Source: Chara braunii
Taxonomy: Eukaryota > Streptophyta > Charophyceae > Charales > Characeae
Length of the DNA stretch: 26,543 bases
Direction: 5' to 3'
Assembly: GCA_003427395.1 (NCBI GenBank)
Contig: BFEA01000397.1
Coordinates: 1,443,884-1,470,426 of the forward strand
The stretch's first letter is position 1, and each line of letters begins with the position of its first letter. The translations under genes and the position numbers were made by a program. This document shows positions 17,272 to 25,879 of this stretch, in pieces. Under the pieces are notes generated by a model. It ran no database searches. It was not told the DNA's origin and saw only the letters and a program-made list of their open reading frames with translations.

Positions 17272-17550
17272 TGAGGGCATACTCACATTGGGACCTATAA
17301 CCCCCCCGGAAGAAGGGTAGGGGCCCTATTTTTTTTCGCCTTTTCTTCAAAAATTGGCCAAAATTCGTTCACAAAAGTTCTTGCACAATTGTGGATAGCG
17401 TCGTCTAACCAGACAAGTACCAAATCCCCATTTATCGAGACGGTCGCGACCTTGTCCCATCTGAAAAGGTACCGCAGTGTGACGTGAACCAATCCCAAAA
17501 CCTCAAACCGACCATTCCCAAATGGGGGTCGCAGTGTGAGTATGCCCTGA
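17272..17550. mobile_element. GGGCATACTCAC-ended MITE, 273 bp, TGA duplication
   Basis: TGA-GGGCATACTCACATTGGGAC at the left and GTCGCAGTGTGAGTATGCCC-TGA at the right form inverted ends with a TGA target duplication. The interior matches 20660-20966 in reverse orientation. A small frame on the minus strand (INGDLVLVWLDDAIHN...) is shared in diverged form with that copy, but the changes do not look constrained. The 3-bp TNA target and GGGC end resemble PIF/Harbinger-type elements. Confidence 0.85.
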
Positions 17551-17694
17551 GGCAGGATGGATTTGTCAGCCTCAGTGTTTTTTGTTGTGCAAAACAAAAG
17601 AACTACCCGGAGTCAGGAACCCCCGAGGAAGCATCCTGGAGCCTCAGACTGGTCTGTGTTTCAACTGTTCACGTGTCTACCAACTAGGCTAGGC

Positions 17695-17809
17695 TACAGT
17701 CTTCCCTCGAATACAACGTACGGTCATTATAGCTGAATTTGGGATATCTTTCAGACTGAGTCTAAATTTAGCTATAGTGACCATATGCTGTATTCGGGGG
17801 AAGACTGTA
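17695..17809. mobile_element. Pogo-like foldback MITE, copy 3 (111 bp + TA)
   Basis: TA-CAGTCTTCCCTCGAATACAA and TATTCGGGGGAAGACTG-TA. The arms continue with CGGTCATTATAGCTGAATTT / AAATTTAGCTATAGTGACC, so almost the whole element is palindromic. Confidence 0.9.
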
Positions 17810-18128
17810 ATTGGAAGGTGGTAGAGCATCATTGTGTGGTACAAGCCTACAAGGCTTAGCCTACAAGTGGGCAAGTGCTGATAACAGCTCTCAATGAGTT
17901 GTTTACTATGCTCCCTACTGCGAATTATACGGAGATGAAACAGAAACGCCCTCCAGCAGTGAAGGACAGAAAGGAGAGGCGAAATAGGAGAGCCTTTAAG
18001 GAAGCAGCCTCACATGTTCCTGTGAAGAATGGGTTGGTGAAAACCCAGAAAGGAGTGATAATGGCTGGGGTAGCAGCGAGGGCGAATTTCAAAGCAGTCC
18101 TGGACCCATGCTCGTGCTTTTGCGCCAC

Positions 18129-18240
18129 TACCTTCTTCCCCCGAATACAACGTACTACGGTCATTGTAGCTGTATCTAGACTGAAAGATGCCTCAAATAC
18201 AGCTATAATGACTGTACGTTGTATTCGAGGAAAGACGGTA
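18129..18240. mobile_element. Pogo-like foldback MITE, copy 4 (108 bp + TA)
   Basis: TA-CCTTCTTCCCCCGAATACAA and GTATTCGAGGAAAGACGG-TA, with inner arms GTAGCTGTATCTAG and AATACAGCTATAATGAC. CTGAAAGATGCCTCAAA is shared with copy 2, defining a subfamily distinct from copies 3 and 5. Confidence 0.9.
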
Positions 18241-18254
18241 GCGGGGGTTCAATA

Positions 18255-18375
18255 TATGTTTCAAGTCGTACACATGGGTTCCTGCGAATCTGCTATTGGA
18301 TCTGGAAATTTCAGGGGAACATTGTGGCCATGCTGAAAATTACTTGAAACATAAACTGAACCCCCTATACTGTGG
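18255..18375 (+). repeat. Dispersed repeat Q, copy 2 (partial)
   Basis: CGTACACATGGGTTCCTGCG, GATCTGGAAATTTC and GAAACATAAACTGAACCCCC follow the same order as 16450-16545. Confidence 0.55.
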
Positions 18376-18907
18376 CACGACCCCCACATGTCACAGGATT
18401 TCCGATTTGGTATTCAAACACTGAACCAAAGCAAATTCCACCTCCCTTTCCGACCCAAACGACCATTTCGTAAAAATGGACTTTTTTTTTTTTTTGAACG
18501 AAATTGAAACTGACTTTTTTGGCTGAAAACTCGTCAAAATTTTGCGGTTCCTGAGGGTCTAGCGTTTTACAAACGCTGGACCCCCTGGTTGTACATGGAC
18601 CTAGGTTGAGACCAGGTACCTCCAGGCAGTTCTCTGCTTCCAAGACCCTGAAAGTTTGTAGCTCTCCAGCTTAGCCTGGTTGCATAGGTTCGCGCATGAG
18701 ACTTCTCTTTCACCAAGCAATAAAAAATAACACATTAATCTGCCAATGACTGGACTCACAGGTTTGTTTTCATCATCAGTGAATCCTTCTCCTTGGGGAA
18801 AACCACCACTGCTGCCATTGTCCTTTGCTGAGCCGGGAAACAGCTCTGCACACCCAAAAAAAAACTAACCGGTGTGGGCCTTCTTTTGGCTGCTGCTGCC
18901 AGCCATT

Positions 18908-18997
18908 TTGTTCTGGTAGGCCAACCCCCGAAACTTGCTCTGGTGGGCCGATCCCCGCCAGACATTCGGTTCTGATAGGCCGACACTGGAAACAGTG
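18908..18997 (+). repeat. Imperfect ~30-bp tandem repeat, three units
   Basis: TTCTGGTAGGCCAACCCCCG, CTCTGGTGGGCCGATCCCCG and TTCTGATAGGCCGACACTGG start successive units at about 18911, 18938 and 18970. Confidence 0.65.
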
Positions 18998-19099
18998 CTG
19001 CTGGATACAGCGCCCATTTGCCAGCTGCGATTCCTGTCTAACTGCGTTCAGCAGAATAGATCCCTGGACATTATAGCTCAATTTGGGGGGATAGATTCG

Positions 19100-19185
19100 G
19101 GGATAATTGATGGAAAGCACCCACGCCAAAACCTTTTTGGTTTTGGACGCCCGAAGTTAGGCCGTTTGACACTGCATGCCAAAAC
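19100..19185 (+). mobile_element. GGGATAATTG element, left part only
   Basis: GGGATAATTGATGGAAAGCA, CCCACGCCAAAACC, GAAGTTAGGCCGTTTG and CATGCC follow the left half of 4814-5004. No right terminus was found, so it is truncated. Confidence 0.65.
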
Positions 19186-19379
19186 GTTTCCATGTGCCGC
19201 TGGGTACTATGGACCCACGCGTCACTCCAATGGGCCCTACCGGATCATGAAACTAGCTCATAAACAGTGCCAGATTCATGGTGATTGAGAAGAGGCCCAG
19301 GGCGGTACCACGAACAGAGAATACAAGGCCAAAGTACGGTTGGGACACACCAACTTCTTTGCATGCGGGAATTTCTGAG

Positions 19380-19670
19380 CCTTTTCCTTTTTTTTATTAC
19401 CAAAAAAGAAGAAACAAAAAGAAAAAAAGGAAAGATCGTGTCGCTGTATCTTTCCATGTTCTAGGGGAAGATTCACTCTCAGTTTCCACTATTGATCTCA
19501 AAATGTGCAAAACGAGAGTGAATCTTCCCTAGAACATGGAAAGATACAGAGCCAACATTTTTTGTCTTTTGTGCAACGGGAATACAGGGGCCCAGCGGAA
19601 TACACGGGCTGATAAAGACGCAGAGGCTCTAGGGGATACAAGTGCTGACAACAACCCAGTTTCTTTTCTT
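19380..19670 (-). repeat. Dispersed repeat, inverted homologue of 290-610
   Basis: It has the same block order as 290-610 when read on the minus strand, including the foldback with arms about 19440-19480 and 19514-19554 around an AGTTTCCACTATTGATCTC loop region. The ends run into T-rich or A-rich tracts. Confidence 0.65.
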
Positions 19671-19838
19671 TTTTTTTTTTCTTTTTTTCTTTTTTTTCTT
19701 TTTTCTTTTGGAAGAAAGCCAATTTATATTACCAAGTTGGAAACAGAGGCCGAGAATCCTCACAAACAACCCGGAGTAATCACTGGGAGCAAACCGAGGC
19801 CGTTTAGGTTTTGCTGGAAACGGGGTCCAGCGTCCCAA
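19660..19838 (-). mobile_element. SINE-like unit with CCGGGTTG body, copy 1
   Basis: Minus strand: TGGGACGCTGGACCCCGTTT, CCAGCA, then TGATTACTCCGGGTTGTTTG, TGAGGATTCTCGGCCTC, and a long A-rich tail with G (plus 19660-19710). The 5' 25 bp are shared with the short SINE-like units. The body is shared with 23345-23568. Confidence 0.6.
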
Positions 19839-19892
19839 AATGTCTTCGCACCCTTGTACTCTATCCAACTATCCAAAAGAATCTTCCAAAAT

Positions 19893-20300
19893 TAAGGGCC
19901 TCGCCACACCAATGTAGAAAACTGCATTTTCGACATTTTCTCCTCACCACACAGCATGTCGAAATCCGAGATCAGAAAAATTTCAGGAGCAGTCAGGGAA
20001 AGGGTTTCGACACCTCCTCTCGAGACGGGCTCTTTTCCACTTCAGGCCTGCAACTTGCACATTTTCAACAGTCCTCGGATGGGATGTGGAATTCTTGCCC
20101 GAATGTCGAAAAAGAGAACGCACCAACACTTGTCCTATCTTCACCCCAGTTTGTCTCTTTTGTGCACAGGACTTGTGAGTTCTTCGCTTCTACATGCTGT
20201 GTGGCGAAGAGCGGTTTTCTGTCGAAAGAGGGAATGTCGAAAATCTCCTGACATATGTCAATTTTCGTGATGTTTGGACATTGGTGTGGCGAGGCCCTAA
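19893..20300. mobile_element. GGGCCTCGCCACACC-ended MITE, 402 bp, TAA duplication
   Basis: TAA-GGGCCTCGCCACACCAATGT and its exact mirror ACATTGGTGTGGCGAGGCCC-TAA give a perfect 20-bp TIR with a 3-bp TWA target duplication, as expected for Tourist/PIF-Harbinger elements. The interior has six TGTCGAAA/TTTCGACA words (about 19930, 19956, 20006, 20103, 20219 and 20233), which look like subterminal and internal protein-binding repeats. No transposase coding. It inserted next to the 3' side of the LINE fragment. Confidence 0.9.
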
Positions 20301-20416
20301 ACCTTGACGCGCAAGTAAAAAAGGTGAACTTATCTCATTTCATTCCCCAGGAAACAGGCAAGACTTTTATTCTCAGAACAGAGCCAAAAACCAAAACGGG
20401 TCTACAACTATACTTT

Positions 20417-20658
20417 TTAACACAGCCAAGGGGCAATCTCCAATTTCCCCTCCGTAGAGAGATTAGCAAACTTGCCCTTTACCCATGTCTTTTGAAACCA
20501 GGAGGTATTCTCCCTTCTCCAGTCTGCATGGATTGCAAGCCTGACTCTCCCCTTTATTTGATGTTTTGTCTGTTGGAGGGAGACCTCGTCCAGCCGAAAT
20601 ATCTTAGCATTGCGAGCCAACCAGATGCATTCCATGATTATACCCCTGCAGCAGTCTG
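20417..20658 (-). pseudogene. LINE ORF2 C-terminal fragment, 5'-truncated
   Basis: The minus frame (CCRGIIMECIWLARNAKIF..., continuing ADWRRENTSWFQKTW and ANLSTEGKLEIAPWLC) aligns end to end with the last about 80 residues of the LINE at 23710-24990 (CCRGVVMEVIWAARNARVF..., ADWQRKNFIWFSKTW, ASLNTEGQFSFCAWL). It preserves the stop position but has many substitutions, so it is a different or older lineage. Homology stops abruptly at about 20658, where a GGGCATACTCAC-element interior begins. The reverse transcriptase core is absent. The remainder to 20301 would be 3' UTR. Confidence 0.8.
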
Positions 20659-20659
20659 G

Positions 20660-20969
20660 AGAAATGGGGATTTGGTACTTGGCTGGTCACACGGCGCCAT
20701 CCACTAATTGTGCAGGAACTTTTGTGAATGAATTTTTGCCACTTTTCGAAGAAAACTGCACCAGATGAAAAAGGGAATTTGCGGTCACCTCCATAGGTGA
20801 CCGCAAAATCCCTTGCCCCGCGGCTTCCCAAGCCGCTGACAAATGGGCATTGGAATAGTGCATTTGCGAATTTGGTAGATCCGTGTGTGACCGGCCTTTT
20901 ACCCTTTTTTTTGGGTACCCTTTTTTTGGGGATTTTGGGATTATAGGTCCCCGTGTGAGTATGCCCTGA
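20660..20969. mobile_element. GGGCATACTCAC-ended element, one end missing
   Basis: The right end ATAGGTCCCCGTGTGAGTAT, GCCC-TGA matches the left end of 17272-17550 in reverse. The interior AATGGGGATTTGGTACTTGG to TTTTCGAAGAAAAC is shared in reverse orientation. About 100 bp including the other TIR is missing at the LINE junction. Relative to the 17-kb copy it contains extra hairpin DNA (20771-20836). Confidence 0.75.
20771..20836. repeat. Two adjacent hairpins inside the MITE
   Basis: AAGGGAATTTGCGGTCACCT pairs with AGGTGACCGCAAAATCCCTT across CCAT (20771-20814, one mismatch). GCGGCTT-CCC-AAGCCGC follows at about 20820-20836. Confidence 0.85.
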
Positions 20970-21878
20970 GAAGGGAGTTTTCTTTTTCTTTTTTCTTTTT
21001 TTTTGGAATAAGACGGGATTTTTTTTTTTTTTTTTTTTTCCCATATATATTCCAAGACGAGAGTTTGAATCCAGATGGGATCAGATGAGTAATTTCGTAA
21101 TTAGAATTATTTTTTTTTTAAATCCAACAACCAGAGAAGGAAGTCCCACCGCCCAAGTTTAAGTTTAGAAAAAGCAACCGTGTGACACCATTTTGACATT
21201 AATAAATTCGAAACAGGAAATAAAAAAACTGAAAAAAAAAGCTAGAAACAGATTTTCTCCTTATTTTTGATTAAGTAACTCGGAGAAATGAAACACGTCT
21301 GGCACAGTCGGAGTGAATGTCTCCGTGGAAAAAGGATACTTCCCGTGGTGAGGGGACAGGAGGTCACCATTTGAAAATGGACAGGGACAAGATGGAGGCC
21401 AGATGCGTTCATTGCCCAAAGAAGGAAGAGAGTTTGATGAGGGAGAGCCAAACACACTGTCAGAGTTCCTCCGTTTCAGGGTGTAATGATGTCTAAAAAA
21501 ACAAAAAAACGAAAGGCACATGAGTTGAGAAATGTACCCTACCCTCGACACTCGGTACTAGTAGGGCCACAGTGGGCCGTTAGGAGAGTGTCATTAGTCA
21601 GCAGTCCAGGACTGAGTCCTCTGGGCCGTCTTAGTCGCAGATGTAGCTAGGCAACAGGACTATAGAAAGGAGCCTTAGGGTGGATGCTACCTGGTCTATT
21701 TTCTGATCTTATGATTTTGGGGGCAAGTAAAATTCGCAGTTTGTTTTTTAGGAACAGTGGAATTGAGAGGGTGAAGTAGGACCTCTGGAAAGTCGAAAGT
21801 AGAGACTTTCTGCAGGCGCAAGCCTGTAAGCTAAGCTGGCTGATGCTGTCAGTAATCCGGGTTGAATTGTGAGGTCCC
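20970..21878. other. No gene recognised
   Basis: Poly-T tracts near 20990-21040 and 21110, then unique-looking sequence. No TIR pair or domain found. Confidence 0.4.
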
Positions 21879-21933
21879 CGGCCCCATGTCCCACTTCTCC
21901 AGGTTTTGTTCTGGTTTCGAGTGTACATGACTC
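21879..21933 (+). repeat. Dispersed repeat Q, copy 3 (cut by adapter)
   Basis: It matches 16410-16460 up to GACTCC and then stops exactly at the synthetic adapter, so the repeat is interrupted by the artefact. Confidence 0.7.
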
Positions 21934-21971
21934 CTGTCTCTTATACACATCTAGATGTGTATAAGAGACAG
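21934..21971. other. Nextera mate-pair junction adapter (artefact)
   Basis: The same 38-bp palindromic junction as at 11805-11842: CTGTCTCTTATACACATCT joined to AGATGTGTATAAGAGACAG. Frames starting MYKRQE on the minus strand are artefacts. Confidence 0.98.
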
Positions 21972-22266
21972 TAGATTCTCAATACGTCAACGACATAGTT
22001 TTCTCAAACGGAAAGGGCCAAAGCATACGACGAAACGGTTTTGGCATCAAAAAAAATGTACAAAACGACCAAATCTAATAGGTTATTCTCCTGTATTTCG
22101 GTACCCTTAGATTCTCAATACGTCAACGACATAGTTTTCTCAAACGGAAAGGGCCAAAGCATACGACGAAACGGTTTTGACGTCAAAAAAAATGTACAAA
22201 ACGACCAAATCTAATAGGTTATTCTCCTGTACTTCGGTACCCTTAGATTCTCAATACGTCAACGGC
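21972..22266 (+). repeat. 136-bp tandem repeat, about 2.2 units
   Basis: TAGATTCTCAATACGTCAAC starts at 21972, 22108 and 22244. The two full units differ at only a few positions (TTGGCATC versus TTGACGTC; TGTATTTC versus TGTACTTC). The first unit starts directly at the adapter, so the array may be longer in the genome. Confidence 0.95.
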
Positions 22267-22800
22267 AGAGCTCCGTCTCACCATGCCACACGTGATAGAA
22301 CGGTCAGCGTTGAGGAAACTCAACTTGGGCAGTGGGACTTCACCCCTGCGCATGGCATGCACAAATCGAGAAATGGTCCAAAAAAAACACAAAAAAAGAA
22401 ACTCTCTTTCCAGGATGTATCTGACCCAATATTACACCCGCACCTAAGTGCACGTTACCCCAAGTGCCTCCCCAGTGCAGATTCTGAGACAGAAAAAGGT
22501 CGAAATGCGAGAACAACCCGAGATAGGAAACAGAAAAAGGAGAAATTGGACATGGCTTCTTGTTCGGTCCACTCTGGCACTCTCCACTTTGACACTCTCT
22601 GGCAGCTCTTTGTTCTCTTCAAATTTCTTTTTCACCTTTTTTTTTTTTTTTCCTGCTGTTGGGAGCACATGAGGAGGAAGAGAAGAACACTCCTCTCGGG
22701 CCAGACTCAAGGACTATACTCTCCAGACTCAAATCTACGCCGAGGGTCAGACAGAGTGCTCTCTGTTGAGTCTGTCTGAATTTGGCTTAGGGTGCAGCCT
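22267..22800. other. No gene recognised
   Basis: The plus frame 22177-22779 begins inside the 136-bp repeat and shows no motif. Probably non-coding. Confidence 0.4.
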
Positions 22801-22801
22801 C

Positions 22802-22897
22802 AGGACTCTCCAAAATACTGAGAGTCCTCCGGAAGGAATCTTTCTGACAATTAATTGTCAGAAAGAACAGTTTCTGACAATTAATTGTCAAGAACAG
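22802..22897. repeat. Small palindromes and a repeated TTTCTGACAATTAATTGTCA
   Basis: AGGACTCTC pairs with GAGAGTCCT (22802-22828). A perfect 26-bp palindrome at 22840-22865 is centred on AATT. TTTCTGACAATTAATTGTCA recurs at 22871-22890 after a 10-bp spacer. Confidence 0.85.
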
Positions 22898-23023
22898 AGG
22901 CAGCCACCAAAAAGATGGCCCCGAATTCTCTTTATGAAATTATGAGGGTGAGGATTTTTCAAAACGCCAGGATGGAGGGCAGGTACATCCCAGAGGGTCA
23001 GCAGTTCCGAAAACTGGGTACCC

Positions 23024-23148
23024 TCAGGGCATACTCACGCTAGGACTTTTTTACTTATTTTTTTTACCTAATCGTCCAGATACATCCACGTTTGTCTGTA
23101 AATGCGGTTAGATACATTTACGACAGTGCTAGTGTGAGTACGGCCTCA
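23024..23148. mobile_element. GGGCATACTCAC-ended MITE, 119 bp, TCA duplication
   Basis: TCA-GGGCATACTCACGCTAGGAC and GTGCTAGTGTGAGTACGGCC-TCA give an intact short family member with a TCA target duplication. It supports a 3-bp TSA target for the family. Confidence 0.9.
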
Positions 23149-23248
23149 GAAGAATTTTTTTGGCCATTGTTTGGGGCTGCATCTGGGCCCCTCACATCAA
23201 AAGAGTTTCCATTTTGAGATACACCCAGGAAAGGCAAGGAAGATCGGC

Positions 23249-23334
23249 TTTTTTTTTTTTTTTTTTGGGACAATGATCCAGTCTATTCGTGGGGAGCCGC
23301 ACGTGGTGGGAACCAGGCCCACCGTCCCATTTGG
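23249..23334 (-). mobile_element. Short A-tailed SINE-like unit, copy 5
   Basis: Minus strand: CAAATGGGACGGTGGGCCTG, GTTCCCACCACGTGCGGCTC, CCCACGAATAGACTGG, then an A tail (T run 23249-23266). Confidence 0.65.
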
Positions 23335-23344
23335 AACATGAAAC

Positions 23345-23568
23345 ATATATTTATTTATTTATTATTTTTTTATTTTATTTTTAATGTTTTTTGGAAAGCT
23401 TCGAAAATTATATTGCAAATAAGGTCAGGACGAGGCCGGGGTCCTCACAATTCAACCCGGAGTTACCATGGCAGCAATAGCCAGTTTCGCTTATAGATCG
23501 TGAGCCCATCCACTGCTCCGGGGAATTCAACTCTACTCAAATGCTGGAAACCGGGTCCAGCCTCCCCT
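23345..23568 (-). mobile_element. SINE-like unit with CCGGGTTG body, copy 2
   Basis: Minus strand: GGGAGGCTGGACCCGGTTTC, CAGCA, a 100-bp body with GGTAACTCCGGGTTGAATTG and TGAGGACCCCGGCCTCG, and a tail of A-rich AAATAA units (plus 23345-23385). GGGTTGAATTG is a B-box-like word. Confidence 0.6.
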
Positions 23569-23709
23569 GCTAGTACTCAAACTGGAAACTTTCCAAAAAA
23601 TGAAACCTTGAAGTGCTAATAAAAAGGGTGACTTTGAAATCAGAACATATAAAACTTTCTACGTGATTGATCTTAATGCACAAATGTATGGGGACTGAGA
23701 TGAAAGTGC

Positions 23710-24990
23710 TCAGTCGTGAGTATCTTTTAACCAGGCGCAAAAGGAAAACTGTCCCTCAGTATTTAGCGAAGCTAAAACTTTGTTACAGGCCCAGGTTTTG
23801 GAAAACCAAATGAAGTTCTTTCTTTGCCAGTCCGCCTGGATAAGCCTACTCAGGCTCTGTTTGATCTGTCTACATTGATGCCTGGTCGCTGTATCTTCGC
23901 CTCTGAACACTCTTGCATTCCTTGCTGCCCATATGACCTCCATTACAACTCCTCTGCAGCAGAGTGCTACATAGCCCCAGCCTGATGAATACGACATCCC
24001 CCGAGGGAGTATTCCTGTTAGCATCCAGGAGTCTGTCCAATCCAGGGCCCCTTCTGTCATGGCCACCCAGTGGTGTTTCCACCACCTCAGCAGTGTGTCC
24101 ACCAGTGGGCAGCCAAGCCAAAGGTGTCTCGTATTTTCCCAACCCCAGTTACATCTTATACAGCGGGAGTCCATCTCCATCCCTCTTGCGGACAACCATA
24201 CTGCCGTCGCCGTTACCTTCAGTGATTGTAGCCACATCAAGCTGGCCTGTTTCTGGACCGGATACTTAATTAAGGCACTCCACGGGATATCCAGACTCTG
24301 TTGCGTCACATCCATTAATTGATGAAATTCCTCTCTTCTTATGGCCAGCTCCAGCGGGGTTTTCTGCAGTTGATTTTGCAGAAACTGAACTCCAATTTTA
24401 GGTCGGTACTGGGCTAGTGGGTGAACTTTCCCCCCGGACCCCTGTTCCTCCCAGACCTGTAGTAGAGGTTCTACCTCAAATCTGCTGGCTAAGCCTAGCA
24501 TTACAGCCGGTGAACGCCTGCTGTTGCTCTCGAGAACTCGTACCTCCAGCATGTCTTTTGTGTTATCCATCCGATAGTTATCCTCCTCCATGGTCAAGTT
24601 ACCCCTTGCTCCGGATCTGTTGGACAGCTTCCACCTCTGCAGTCTCATACCGGAGGCCAAATCTGGTCCCAGGACCTTGAATACTTGGTTGTGTTGCTCA
24701 TCCTCAATAAGCCAGGTGCCTGCTGCGTGCTCCGCTTCAGGCTGTAACAATAAGCCAGGTGCCTGCTGCGTGCTCCGCTTCAGGCTGTAACAGGTTCACC
24801 CAGGCTGTCGGGATGGCTTCTTTCAAAGCTGTGTAGTGCGCTTGAACTCTATGCAGTCTCGGAAGGCGCGCTCTGAGTTGGGTGAGATCTATAAAGGTCG
24901 ATCTTTCCCGGTCCCAGATGTCCACTACTTGCACCACGCCTTTCTTGATCCAACTCAATCCAAAGTTACCTGCCACATCTGCTGCAGGGG
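23710..24990 (-). pseudogene. LINE ORF2 C-terminal region with zf-RVT, frameshifted
   Basis: Two overlapping minus frames (25144-24737 and 24750-23710) are one ancestral reading frame split by a 43-bp exact duplication; both encode LLQPEAEHAAGTWLI. The first part, GVVQVVDIWDRERSTFIDL to YTALKEAIPTAW, matches the region downstream of the reverse transcriptase in plant-type LINEs. The main frame has the zinc-binding zf-RVT pattern CIRCNWGWENTRHLWLGCP (C-x2-C...H...C) at about residues 196-215 and the usual IWAARNARVFRGED tail. Reverse transcriptase and endonuclease are missing: homology fades at about 24990, where a SINE-like fragment begins. Apart from the duplication the frame is open, suggesting a young copy. 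It would encode part of the reverse transcriptase protein used for retrotransposition; here it is inactive. Confidence 0.88.
24706..24791 (+). repeat. Exact 43-bp tandem duplication inside the LINE ORF
   Basis: 24706-24748 and 24749-24791 are identical (AATAAGCCAGGTGCCTGCTG...). Forty-three is not a multiple of three, so it breaks the LINE frame. It is either a very recent event or an assembly error. Confidence 0.95.
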
Positions 24991-25140
24991 CTTCAACCCG
25001 GTTCCCGGCACGTGCGGCTCCCCACGCGCGGCTTTGTCTGAAGACACGCCGTGCTGAAACATATTTGACAACACGTACAAAAAGAGATTTTGAGATACCG
25101 GGGACTTCAACCCGGCTTTGTCTGAAGAATAAGATCATGA
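24990..25140 (+). repeat. SINE-like fragment and repeated CGGCTTTGTCTGAAGA
   Basis: AACCCGGTTCCCGGCACGTG, CGGCTCCCCAC matches the core of the short SINE-like units. CGGCTTTGTCTGAAGA occurs at about 25029 and 25113, and a weaker CGACTTTGGCTAAGAGA near 25293. It marks the 5' limit of LINE homology. Confidence 0.5.
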
Positions 25141-25412
25141 GCAAGTACTAGCCTATTGGCACCCAGAAGATAGGCTAAAATTAAGACCAAGTCTGAAAAA
25201 GTCTGAAAAGATATGAGAAGTTTCCTTCTAAGCTCCACAAAGAGACTAAAGGAAACCTTCTTTTTTTTTTTAAGCTACCCGGGCCATTACCCGACTTTGG
25301 CTAAGAGAATTCTGGAGTTTTAGAAGCAAAAATCGCAATCACAAAGGTCCTATAAATGCTCAAAACCCTGGGGATCCCTAGCAAATCCTTTTTAAAATTC
25401 TCCAACTATGTC
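25141..25412. other. No gene recognised
   Basis: Short spacer with a T10 run near 25262. Nothing else seen. Confidence 0.4.
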
Positions 25413-25540
25413 TTAGGGCGTGGCCACACCACTCATGAAATGTGCAAATTGAGAATGAACTTCCTGCTAGAACGTGGCCAGATGCGCCCGCCAAATTTTT
25501 GTCTTTTGCACATTTCGAGAGTGGTGTGGGGAGGCCCTTA
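25413..25540. mobile_element. GGGCC-ended MITE, 122 bp, TTA duplication
   Basis: TTA-GGGCGTGGCCACACCACTCA and GAGTGGTGTGGGGAGGCCC-TTA; the ends extend inward through GAAATGTGCAAA / TTTGCACATTTCGAG (about 34 bp). The target duplication is TTA, complementing the TAA seen at 19893. It defines the boundaries for the copies near position 26. Confidence 0.9.
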
Positions 25541-25770
25541 CTGTCCACTGTACATGTGCAAAATGGCTTGGACTGTGTTCAGAAACCCGGTGGAAAAAAA
25601 AAGAAAGAAAAGAAAAGAAACCCAGTGGAAAATAGACTGTCCGTGAATGTACAGCTCCCAGCCTACAAAATTTGTTACGCCCAAAGGACTTCACCGGACC
25701 CACGGTGAGGAAGAGAATTTGGAGAGTGCACCTGGACTTGGGGGGGACGAAACCCCATGGACACCCTGTC

Positions 25771-25879
25771 TACAGTCTTCCCCTGAATACAATGTACGGT
25801 CATTATAGCTGAATTTGGCGTATCTTTCGGTCTAAATTCAGCTATAATGACCGTACCTTGTATTCGGGGGAAGACTGTA
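25771..25879. mobile_element. Pogo-like foldback MITE, copy 5 (105 bp + TA)
   Basis: TA-CAGTCTTCCCCTGAATACAA and TTGTATTCGGGGGAAGACTG-TA. The arms continue as TACGGTCATTATAGCTGAAT and ATTCAGCTATAATGACCGTA, with a loop of about 20 nt. It is the most perfect copy; it could give a hairpin RNA if transcribed. Confidence 0.93.

Noticed and set aside
17275-17547. Gene fragment captured in the MITE (NGDLVLVWLDDAIHNCARTF on the minus strand, partly shared at 20.7 kb)
   Set aside because: The second copy has a one-base shift in the middle, and the differences do not favour silent sites, so protein constraint is not supported.
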